From Streptomyces coeruleorubidus (GTDB lineage: Bacteria > Actinomycetota > Actinomycetes > Streptomycetales > Streptomycetaceae): DNA of 64,000 nucleotides. Below, one piece after another: positions 1-6,979 of this stretch. The DNA lies in assembly GCF_008705135.1 (NCBI RefSeq), contig NZ_CP023694.1:8221001-8285000 (forward strand), read 5' to 3'. The notes beneath the pieces were generated by a model. That model was not told where the DNA came from. It worked only from the letters and a program-made list of their open reading frames with translations, and ran no database searches. The position numbers were made by a program, and so were the translations under genes. Every line of letters starts with the position of its first letter. Within the stretch, counting starts at the first letter, position 1.

Positions 1-1641
1 CTCCTGGGAGACGCGCTGGGCCTGGCTGTCCGACAGCACGATGTGGTCGACGTTGACGTGGCCCCAGCCGCCGGTGTTGTCGTCGACGATCCTGATCCGC
101 GCCTGCTTGCCGGCGAGCTCGCTGACGTCCCAGGAGGCCCAGTTGAGTGCCTCGGCGTCCTTTCCGGTGGCGCTGCGGACGACCCGGCCGTCCACGAGGA
201 GCTCGACGGCCGTCGGGTTGTCGGAGCCGGCCGGATGATTGCCGCCGCCGATCAGGAAGTTGATGTGCTTCTTGTCGATGGTGAACTCGGGTGACGTGAG
301 GGTGCCGGTGGTGGAGTCGCCGTTCCGGAAGGTGTTGACCAGCCCGTCTCCCAGGAAGCCGGATACCTGTTGCTGGCCGGGGAGGGTGCCGGTGGCCGGT
401 GCGGTGCCGAAGGCGTCCCCGGTCGCCGTCCAGTCGCCGTACGTTCCGCCTTCGAAGTCGGCGAGGACCGTGCCCTCGGGTGGAGTGCTGCCCATGACGG
501 TCCCGGCCTCGTGCGGATGCCGCCCGCCACCGATCTTGAAGTTCAGGTAGGGGCTGTCCACGGTGAAGGAGGGGGAGGTGAGGATGCCGGTGGCGCCGTC
601 ACCGCCGTGGAAGCTGTTGGCGAGGCCCTTGCCGTCGAAGCCGTCGACGGTCCCCTGCCCGTCCACCGCCCCGGCTGCCGGTCCCCGGCCGAACGCGGTG
701 CCCGTGCTCGTCCACGTACCGAAGCCGGTGCCCTCGAAGTCCTGGACGACCTTCCCGGTGGGCGGGGTGTACGTGCCCTTGTCGTCCGCGGTGAACTTCT
801 TGCCGTCGAAGTCGCCGATGAAGTACTGGGCAGCCGAACCTCCCGCGATACCACCGGGGTTGATGTTGACGACCAGGACCCACTTGATGTTCTTCTTGTC
901 CCCGTCCACGGCGAGGGGGAACAGATCGGGGCACTCCCACACTCCGCCCGTCGCACCGGCCGGTCCGAACTCGCTCTGCAACTCCCAGTCCCTGAGGTTC
1001 TTCGACGAGTAGAACCGCACCTTGTGCTCGGCGGACAGCGACACCGTCATCAGCCAGCTCTTGGTCGGCGCGTACCACTGGACCTTGGGATCGCGGAAGT
1101 TGTCGGAGCCGATGTCGATCACGGGATTGCCCTGGTACTTGGTCCAGGTGCGACCGCGGTCGGTGCTGTAGGCGAGCGACTGGGCCTGCTTGCCGCCGTT
1201 CTTGTAGGCGCTGGTGTAGATCGCCACCATGGGCGGGTTCTTCTTCGTGCCGAAGCCGGTGGTGTTGTTCCAGTCGACGACCGCGCTGCCGGAGAACACC
1301 ATCTCCTCGTCGTCGTGCGACAGGGCCAGCGGCAACTCCTCCCAGTGCACGAGGTCCTTGCTCACCGCGTGCCCCCAGGACATGTCGCCCCAAGTGTTGC
1401 CGTTCGGGTTGTACTGGTAGAAGAGGTGGTACTCGCCCTTGTAGTAGACGAGCCCGTTGGGGTCGTTCATCCAGTTCTTCTGCGGAGTGAAGTGGAACTG
1501 GGGTCTGTAGGTCTCGGTGTAGGTCGGGGTGTCGGCGGCGACGGCCTGGGGGGCCAGCGGGGCTGCTGACAGGGCGCAGACGGTCGCGACCGCCGCCATC
1601 ATCCGCATGCGGGCATGCCGGGATACGCGTGCAGAGCTCAT
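1..1641 (-). CDS. Secreted GH32 levanase/inulinase (C-terminus beyond window)
   Basis: The reading frame is open from an ATG at 1641 to the left edge (547 codons), so the C-terminus is missing. Residues 1-36 form a signal peptide ending AVAA. The GH32 nucleophile motif WMNDPNG follows at 57-63 (Asp60), then the RDP motif (Asp184) and the acid/base motif ECPDL (Glu236). These three carboxylates define GH32 enzymes that cut beta-fructosides such as levan, inulin or sucrose. Past about residue 290 come two related segments of roughly 100 residues, each starting DFEG and containing a W-T-x-T-G-x-A-F-G pattern. They look like a duplicated beta-sandwich or sugar-binding region, a common layout in extracellular fructanases. 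The ATG is preceded by AGGAG. The gene is divergent from a LacI regulator and has LacI-type palindromes in its promoter. Levan versus inulin cannot be settled from sequence. Confidence 0.9.
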   Translation of the reverse strand, partial: MSSARVSRHARMRMMAAVATVCALSAAPLAPQAVAADTPTYTETYRPQFHFTPQKNWMNDPNGLVYYKGEYHLFYQYNPNGNTWGDMSWGHAVSKDLVHWEELPLALSHDDEEMVFSGSAVVDWNNTTGFGTKKNPPMVAIYTSAYKNGGKQAQSLAYSTDRGRTWTKYQGNPVIDIGSDNFRDPKVQWYAPTKSWLMTVSLSAEHKVRFYSSKNLRDWELQSEFGPAGATGGVWECPDLFPLAVDGDKKNIKWVLVVNINPGGIAGGSAAQYFIGDFDGKKFTADDKGTYTPPTGKVVQDFEGTGFGTWTSTGTAFGRGPAAGAVDGQGTVDGFDGKGLANSFHGGDGATGILTSPSFTVDSPYLNFKIGGGRHPHEAGTVMGSTPPEGTVLADFEGGTYGDWTATGDAFGTAPATGTLPGQQQVSGFLGDGLVNTFRNGDSTTGTLTSPEFTIDKKHINFLIGGGNHPAGSDNPTAVELLVDGRVVRSATGKDAEALNWASWDVSELAGKQARIRIVDDNTGGWGHVNVDHIVLSDSQAQRVSQE

Positions 1642-1751
1642 GGTGTCTCCTAGTCCCGCGGCCGTCCACGCAGCGGTGACTGCGGCTTCTGCGCGACGGA
1701 CCGAAAAGTGCACCCCAGGCCGATGCCGGCTTCCGTGCCGTCGACCGAGGG

Positions 1752-1781
1752 TGTCATCGTTGACTTGTGTCATCGATGACA
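1752..1781. promoter_or_regulatory. Paired LacI-type operators
   Basis: TGTCATCGATGACA at 1768-1781 is a perfect 14-base palindrome with the central CG typical of LacI-family operators. TGTCATCGTTGACT at 1752-1765 is a degenerate second copy, 16 bases away centre to centre. If the promoter at 1793-1823 is right, the sites cover about +5 to +34 of the levanase transcript, a roadblock position. The likely binder is the neighbouring LacI protein. Confidence 0.6.
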
Positions 1782-1792
1782 GCGAGTGCCCG

Positions 1793-1823
1793 ATTATGAA
1801 GCCCAATCCGGCCTCCGCGTCAA
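1793..1823 (-). promoter_or_regulatory. Candidate levanase promoter
   Basis: On the minus strand TTGACG (1818-1823) and CATAAT (1793-1798) resemble -35 and -10 boxes. The 19-base spacer is longer than usual. The paired operators sit just downstream, which supports the assignment. Confidence 0.4.
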
Positions 1824-2057
1824 CGGTCCGGGCGCAATTGCTCCGGCACGACCGGCAGTTCATCGGCTGTCGTCGGTGGTCGCGAACCGCGCCGACCCGT
1901 TGGCAGTGGCGGTCTCGGTTTCGATAACCGCCCAGGTCAGAGGGGTGGGGTGGGGGCCGCCCGGCAAGCTTCGGCCTCATCGTCGACGCCGAGACGGGCC
2001 GGTGAACGAGTTGTTTCCGGCCTGTTGACCGGTCGGGCCTTTCGGTGCTTCACTGCC

Positions 2058-2107
2058 GGAACCGCTACCGAAACCGGTTCCGGAACCGATTCCGGTACCG
2101 GTTCCAC
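2058..2107. repeat. Hexamer-periodic array, three phased near-palindromes
   Basis: The stretch repeats a six-base ACCGRT/TCCGGA-like unit about eight times. It contains three abutting 12-base near-palindromes, each with one mismatch: GAAACCGGTTCC (2070-2081), GGAACCGATTCC (2082-2093) and GGTACCGGTTCC (2094-2105). Their centres are 12 bases apart, close to one helical turn. They lie about 75-110 bases upstream of the LacI start codon and may be autoregulatory operators, or a simple repeat that happens to be palindromic. Confidence 0.55.
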
Positions 2108-2179
2108 GGGCCTCTGTACGATCGGCCCTTCGGAGCGGGAGGACGTCTTCCGCCTCTGCAGGAAGGGAGGGGAGGTGAC

Positions 2180-3187
2180 ATGGGAGTCACTATCGCCGAT
2201 GTGGCCGCGCGGGCCGGGGTCAGCAAGACGACGGTCTCGCGGGTGCTGAACGGCAAGGGCGAGATCAACGAGAACACCGTCTTGAAGGTCCGCAAGGCGA
2301 TATCGGAACTCGGTTATGTGCCGAGCGCCGGGGCAGTGGGGCTCGCACGCGGCACGACACAGATGATCGGCATGCTGGTCCCTGACCTGGCCTGGGCCTG
2401 GGCCGGCATAGTGCAGGCGGTCGTCGAAACGCTGGAGGCCGAGGGCTTCGGGCTGCGGATCCTGACCTGGAACCGCGGTGAGGAGTCACTGCGCAGGCTG
2501 GGTCTGCAGGTCGCTGCCAAGTCGTTCGACGGGCTGCTGGTGATAGAGCCCGAGGGGGCCCTGGGATCCATCACGGAACTGCACGAGGCCGGACTGCCGG
2601 TGGTGCTGATCGACGACCGCTTCCAGCGGCCGGGGTTCCCCTACGTGGCCACCACCAACCGGGAGGGCGGTGAGCAGGCGGCGCGCCACCTGCTGGACAT
2701 CGGCCGCCGTCGCCCTCTGGTGGTGACCGGTCCTGATGAGTACGGCTGCACGCAGGAACGGCTGGGCGGCTTCGTCGACGCGTATGCGCAGGCCGGGATC
2801 GAACTCGACCCGCGAAGAATCATCTGCGGCGACTTCCTGTTCGACGACGGCCGGAGCTCGGTGGCGCAAGCTCTCGCGGACGGCGTGGAGTTCGACGCGG
2901 TCTTCGGGCACAACGACCCCTTGGCAGCCGGTGTGATCGCGGCCCTGCACGAGGCCGGCCTCAAGATTCCGCGGGATGTCGCCGTGGTGGGGTTCGACGA
3001 CGTCGAGGTGGCGTCGTACACCTATCCGGCGCTGACCACCATCCGCCAGCCGATGCGGGAGATGGGTGAGGCGGCGGCTCGTCTGCTGCTCGACCACGTG
3101 CGCAGATCGCCGGAGGCCGCTCCCTCGCGCATCATTCCCACCAGCCTCGTGGTCCGCGGCTCGACGTTAGAGCCGAGCTCGAACTGA
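2180..3187 (+). CDS. LacI-family transcriptional regulator
   Basis: A 335-residue LacI/GalR protein. Residues 3-25 carry the classic helix-turn-helix (ITIADVAARAGVSKTTVSRVLNG type) with the hinge helix after it. The rest is a periplasmic-binding-protein-like sensor fold with the usual GFDD..A.Y..P.LTTIRQP signature near the C-terminus. The ATG at 2180 follows GGAGGGGAGGTGAC, a strong ribosome site. A longer frame from 2045 would only translate the hexamer array as an RNRYRNRFRNRF run and is rejected. By position it should regulate the fructanase and the ABC operon downstream, with a free sugar as likely inducer. It may bind the palindromes listed nearby. Confidence 0.92.
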   Translation: MGVTIADVAARAGVSKTTVSRVLNGKGEINENTVLKVRKAISELGYVPSAGAVGLARGTTQMIGMLVPDLAWAWAGIVQAVVETLEAEGFGLRILTWNRGEESLRRLGLQVAAKSFDGLLVIEPEGALGSITELHEAGLPVVLIDDRFQRPGFPYVATTNREGGEQAARHLLDIGRRRPLVVTGPDEYGCTQERLGGFVDAYAQAGIELDPRRIICGDFLFDDGRSSVAQALADGVEFDAVFGHNDPLAAGVIAALHEAGLKIPRDVAVVGFDDVEVASYTYPALTTIRQPMREMGEAAARLLLDHVRRSPEAAPSRIIPTSLVVRGSTLEPSSN

Positions 3188-3584
3188 CGCGACGTCATCG
3201 CGATGAGCGAATGACGGCGCCTCGCGGCCGGGCGGTGCGTTGCCGCTGACGCACCGCCCCCCGTCTCCTTGAAACATCGGCGAACCTCTTCGGGGCCTCG
3301 CCTTCCTCACAACTCAGGGCGGCTGCGCCTGCGTTCACGCGGCACCGCCCACCTGCACTTTTCGCCCGCGCGTTTCCCGATCCGGGACACCGAAGGGGCG
3401 CCTGGCACATCCCGCCCGGCCGCTACCCACTCCGCGTCGGACGCTCCCACCGCGACCCGCGAGGGGCCGCCGCCGCTGTCACCGCAGACGCTGCCCACTC
3501 GTGGGCCGGCCCATCCGGGCGCCCGCCCTTCCTACCCTTCGCCGCCCCCCGCGCCTGTCTCGCTCAACGGCAAGGAGCCGCATC
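3188..3584. promoter_or_regulatory. Leader of the ABC-transporter operon
   Basis: This 397-base gap has no supported gene. TCATCGCGATGA at 3195-3206 is a perfect 12-base palindrome sharing GTCATC and GATGA half-sites with the levanase operators, but with a centre two bases wider. It could be an operator for the downstream transport operon. The rest is C-rich leader ending in AAGGAG before the 3585 start. No clear -35/-10 pair was found. Confidence 0.4.
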
Positions 3585-4883
3585 ATGCGTATCACCACCC
3601 GTCACGCTGTCAGAACCGTCCAGACCCTGTGCGTCACCCTCACGGCAGCCCTCGTGGCCACCGGCTGCGGCCGGAGCGAGGATTCCGGCCCCGGCAACGA
3701 TGCCCCCGCCGAGATCGGCGCGGGCAAGGCCAAGGGGACGGTGGTCATGTGGTCCATGGGAGATCCCGACGACGACCTGAAGGAGCTGGCCAAGAAGTTC
3801 GAGCAGGAAAACCCGGACGCAGACGTCAAGATCACCGCGGTCCCGTGGGACGGCGCCCACGACAAGCTGACCACCGCGATAGCCGGCGGCAACACACCGG
3901 ACATGTCCATGGTGGGCAGCACCTGGATGGCCGAGATGGCCGCCTTGAACGGCTTCCAGGCCACCCCGGCGTCGATCAAGTCCTCGGACTTCTACCCCGG
4001 CCAGTGGGACACCACCAAGTACAAGGACATCTCCTACGGCGTCCCGTTCATCGCCGACACCCAAGCGGTCTTCTACCGGACCGACATCACCAAGAAGGCC
4101 GGTATCAAGGGCGCCCTGGCCGGCGACCGGGCCGGATACCTGAAGGACCTCAAGGCCATCCAGGCCACCGCCGGCAAGGAGAACCCCAAGCTGCGCCATG
4201 CCAGCGGGCTGGTGATGGGCTTCAACTCCTGGATTTTCTGGGTGCCGATGGTCTGGCAGCAGGGCGGTGACATCTACGACGCCAAGACCGGGAAGTTCAC
4301 CTTCGACTCGCCCGAGGTCGCCAAGGCGCTGGAGGACTACGCGAGCGTCCCGAAGCAGGGCTTGGCGCCGACCGACAGGTCGGACAACGTGCAGGGCTTC
4401 CGCGACGGGCTGATCGCCGTTTACCAGGAGGGCGCGTGGGCCGGCGGCAGCCTCCACAAGGACGCCCCGGAGCTGGACGGCAAGTGGAAGACCATGCCGA
4501 TGCCCTACACCAAGCAGCCCACCGGGTTCGCCGGCGGCAGCGACCTGGCGGTGTTCAAGGACGCCAAGAACCCCGACGCGGCATGGAAGTTCGCCCAGTT
4601 CCTGACCGAGCCCGCCAACCTCGCGACCTATTCCAAGGCCACCGGCACCCTGCCCCCTTCGCCGCAGGCATGGACAGAGGGGAAGCTGACCGAGGACGAG
4701 AACATGAAGGCGTTCGCCGAGCAGCTCGAGGTCAGCAAGGCGCCGCCCGCCATCACGACCTGGCAGCAGATCGCCGACACCATCGACTCCGAACTGGAGA
4801 AGCTGACCCTCGGCAAGGCCACCGTCGCCGAGGTGCAGAAGACGCTGCAGTCCAAGGCCACCAGCATCGGCACCGGCCGCTGA
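3585..4883 (+). CDS. ABC sugar-binding lipoprotein
   Basis: A 432-residue family 1 extracellular solute-binding protein of the MalE type. Residues 1-27 form a lipoprotein signal with lipobox VATGC and acylated Cys28. The mature part opens with the characteristic GTVVMWSMGDPDDDLKELAKKFE stretch (described, not exact), followed by a disordered-looking linker before it. Known family role: captures a sugar or oligosaccharide outside the membrane and hands it to the permeases. The ATG at 3585 has AAGGAG eight bases upstream; a longer frame from 3501 adds a C-rich leader and is less likely. It is the first gene of an operon with two permeases. Given two GH32 enzymes around it, fructo-oligosaccharides or sucrose are plausible ligands, but a gluco-oligosaccharide fits the GH3/GH30 genes equally well. 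Confidence 0.9.
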   Translation: MRITTRHAVRTVQTLCVTLTAALVATGCGRSEDSGPGNDAPAEIGAGKAKGTVVMWSMGDPDDDLKELAKKFEQENPDADVKITAVPWDGAHDKLTTAIAGGNTPDMSMVGSTWMAEMAALNGFQATPASIKSSDFYPGQWDTTKYKDISYGVPFIADTQAVFYRTDITKKAGIKGALAGDRAGYLKDLKAIQATAGKENPKLRHASGLVMGFNSWIFWVPMVWQQGGDIYDAKTGKFTFDSPEVAKALEDYASVPKQGLAPTDRSDNVQGFRDGLIAVYQEGAWAGGSLHKDAPELDGKWKTMPMPYTKQPTGFAGGSDLAVFKDAKNPDAAWKFAQFLTEPANLATYSKATGTLPPSPQAWTEGKLTEDENMKAFAEQLEVSKAPPAITTWQQIADTIDSELEKLTLGKATVAEVQKTLQSKATSIGTGR

Positions 4884-4931
4884 GCGCCGCCGCGTGAGTA
4901 CCCCTCGTACGGACAACCCGCGTACGGACGG

Positions 4932-5918
4932 ATGACATCCATGTCCACGAAAACGCTCCCCGAGCGGGGCGACACCCACGAGCAGGGCACCGCAGGGTCG
5001 GAACGGAGTGCCGATCGCCGGCACTCCGGGCTCCGGAGCACGGCGCGCGGCAGGCAGGCCCGGGCGGCCTGGGTCCTCGCCGCCCCGTTCCTCGCGCTGT
5101 TCTTGGCCTTCATGCTGCTGCCGGTGGTGTGGTCGCTGCTGATGGGCCTGACCGACACCAAGAGCGCGGACCTGCGCACACCGCTGAACGTGTCGTTCGT
5201 CGGCTTCGCCAACTACGTACGCCTCTTTGAGGACCCGCAGTTCTTCACCGCTCTGCGCAACACCGGCGTGTTCGTCCTGGTGGCCCTGCCCCTGACCCTG
5301 GCCGCCGGGCTCGCGGCGGCGGTTGCCCTCGACCGGGGCATCCGCCGCTTTCGGGCCGTCTTCCGGGTCGGCTTCTACCTGCCGGTGATCACCAGCATCG
5401 TGGCCGTCGCCGTGGTGTGGAAGACGCTGCTCGAACCTCGGGCGGGACTGGTGAACCTCGTCCTGGGCTGGTTCGGGATCGACGGTCCGGCCTGGCTGGC
5501 GGACACCCGATTCGCTCTGCCCGTCATGATCGTGATGGCGGTATGGCGCAACCTCGGCACGGTCATGATCATCATGCTGGCGGGCCTGCAGTCCGTACCC
5601 CAGTCCCTGATGGAAGCGGCCGAACTCGACGGCGCCGGGCCCTGGCAGCGGTTCTGGCGGGTCACCTTCCCGCTCCTGCGGCCGGCCCTGTTGCTGACCG
5701 CCGTGACCACCGGCATCGGCTATCTGCAGTTCTTCGACGAGCCGTTCGTCATGACCGACGGCGGACCGCTGGACTCCACCCTGTCGGCCACGTTGTACGC
5801 CTACAAACAGTTCGGCAACGGCAACTACGAGATGGCGTCGGCCGCCGGCTACGTCATCTTCGTCCTCATCGTCGCGCTGACCGTGCTGCAGTTCCGCGTG
5901 CTGCGAGACAAGGACTGA
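4932..5918 (+). CDS. ABC sugar permease, MalF type
   Basis: A 328-residue inner-membrane permease with a cytoplasmic N-terminal tail of about 40 residues and six predicted membrane segments starting near AAPFLALFLAFMLLPVVW. The EAA loop that docks the ATPase is visible as EAAELDGAGPWQRFW before the last two segments. It follows the binding-protein gene by 48 bases and precedes the second permease by six. Starts at 4932 and 4941 are both possible; neither has a good ribosome site, so translation may depend on coupling. No ATPase gene lies in the operon. In Streptomyces such carbohydrate importers usually share the MsiK ATPase encoded elsewhere, which I infer here. Confidence 0.92.
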   Translation: MTSMSTKTLPERGDTHEQGTAGSERSADRRHSGLRSTARGRQARAAWVLAAPFLALFLAFMLLPVVWSLLMGLTDTKSADLRTPLNVSFVGFANYVRLFEDPQFFTALRNTGVFVLVALPLTLAAGLAAAVALDRGIRRFRAVFRVGFYLPVITSIVAVAVVWKTLLEPRAGLVNLVLGWFGIDGPAWLADTRFALPVMIVMAVWRNLGTVMIIMLAGLQSVPQSLMEAAELDGAGPWQRFWRVTFPLLRPALLLTAVTTGIGYLQFFDEPFVMTDGGPLDSTLSATLYAYKQFGNGNYEMASAAGYVIFVLIVALTVLQFRVLRDKD

Positions 5919-5924
5919 TGCCTC

Positions 5925-6812
5925 ATGAGCACCCTCTCCACTCTCCGAACGCCACAACCGGGCACGAACCGCGCCCTGAGGCGCCGCCGCATCCGCCAGA
6001 ACTGGGGCCAGCCCTGGCTGTACATACCGCTCGCCGGCGCCCTGCTGCTGATGATCGCGCCGTTCCTGTGGATGCTGTCCGGGTCGTTCAAGCCCGAGGC
6101 CGACATCCGCAGGGTCCCGCCCGTCCTGATACCCACGGCGCCCACGACCGCCAACTACGGCGAACTGTTCAGCACGCTCGACTTCACGAGCATGTTCGCC
6201 AACTCCGTGATCGTGGCCCTCGCCGTCACCGCGGGCAACCTGATCTTCTGCTCGATGCTCGGATACGCCCTGGCCAAGCTGGAGTTCCGCGGACAGCGCG
6301 CCGTCTTCCTGCTGGTCATGGGGACCCTCATGATCCCCGGCCTGGTCACCTTCGTCCCGCTGTACGTGCTGGTGGCCAACATGCAGCTGACCGGCTCCCT
6401 GCTCGGGCTGATCCTGCCGTTCCTGGCCACGCCCTTCGGGGTGTTCCTGATGCGGCAGTTCATCTCCACCCTGCCCGACGAACTCATCGACGCCGCCCGC
6501 GTCGACGGCTGCCGCGAACTGGCCATCTTCGCGAAGATCATCCTGCCGTTGACCAAGCCCGCCCTCGCCACCCTCGGGATCATCACCTTCCTCGGCTCCT
6601 GGAACAACTTCCTGTGGCCCCTGGTCGTCGCCCAGAACGAGAGCCAGTACACCCTCCCCGTCGGCCTCGCCCTGGCCAGCAGCGGACAGTCCTTCACCCG
6701 CTTCGGCATCCTGCTCGCCGGCGCCATGGTCGTCCTGCTGCCGGTGATGATCGTCTTCCTGCTCTTCCAGCGCCACTTCGTGGCGGGCATCGCCACCACC
6801 GGACTGAAGTGA
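5925..6812 (+). CDS. ABC sugar permease, MalG type
   Basis: A 295-residue permease, partner of the preceding one. It has six predicted membrane segments beginning around WLYIPLAGALLLMIAPFLWM. The EAA-loop equivalent is DAARVDGCRELAIFAKIILP (20 residues), and the end FQRHFVAGIATTGLK is characteristic of MalG-like proteins. It starts at 5925, six bases after the previous stop, so the pair should be co-translated and form a heterodimeric channel. The next gene, GH3, begins 167 bases later and may be in the same transcript. Confidence 0.92.
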   Translation: MSTLSTLRTPQPGTNRALRRRRIRQNWGQPWLYIPLAGALLLMIAPFLWMLSGSFKPEADIRRVPPVLIPTAPTTANYGELFSTLDFTSMFANSVIVALAVTAGNLIFCSMLGYALAKLEFRGQRAVFLLVMGTLMIPGLVTFVPLYVLVANMQLTGSLLGLILPFLATPFGVFLMRQFISTLPDELIDAARVDGCRELAIFAKIILPLTKPALATLGIITFLGSWNNFLWPLVVAQNESQYTLPVGLALASSGQSFTRFGILLAGAMVVLLPVMIVFLLFQRHFVAGIATTGLK

Positions 6813-6979
6813 CACCCCGGCTCCCGCCCCGCCGTCCCATGCCGTACCGGTCCCGCCCAGAGCGGCGGACGGACGGCAGGCGAGCCCCGCCGCGCCGGGC
6901 GGCAACGCTCGCGCGACGAAGCTCTCACCGTCGCCCATCAACTCTCTGATCTGTGACGACTCATCTCTTGGAGAACACC

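Larger units (their letters stand above)
1642..2179. promoter_or_regulatory. Divergent control region between GH32 and LacI genes
   Basis: This 538-base stretch has no convincing gene. Short frames in it show no Streptomyces codon bias. It holds the levanase promoter candidate, two LacI-type palindromes on the levanase side, and three abutting near-palindromes on the regulator side, listed separately. The layout suggests that one LacI protein controls both directions. Confidence 0.6.

Noticed and set aside
370..1569. A 399-codon plus-strand frame opposite the GH32 gene
   Set aside because: Shadow of the secreted GH32, whose catalytic motifs are unambiguous on the minus strand.
2045..2179. 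N-terminal extension of the LacI regulator (RNRYRNRFRNRF repeat)
   Set aside because: It is translation of the hexamer array; the strong ribosome site is at 2180 and LacI proteins begin at the helix-turn-helix.
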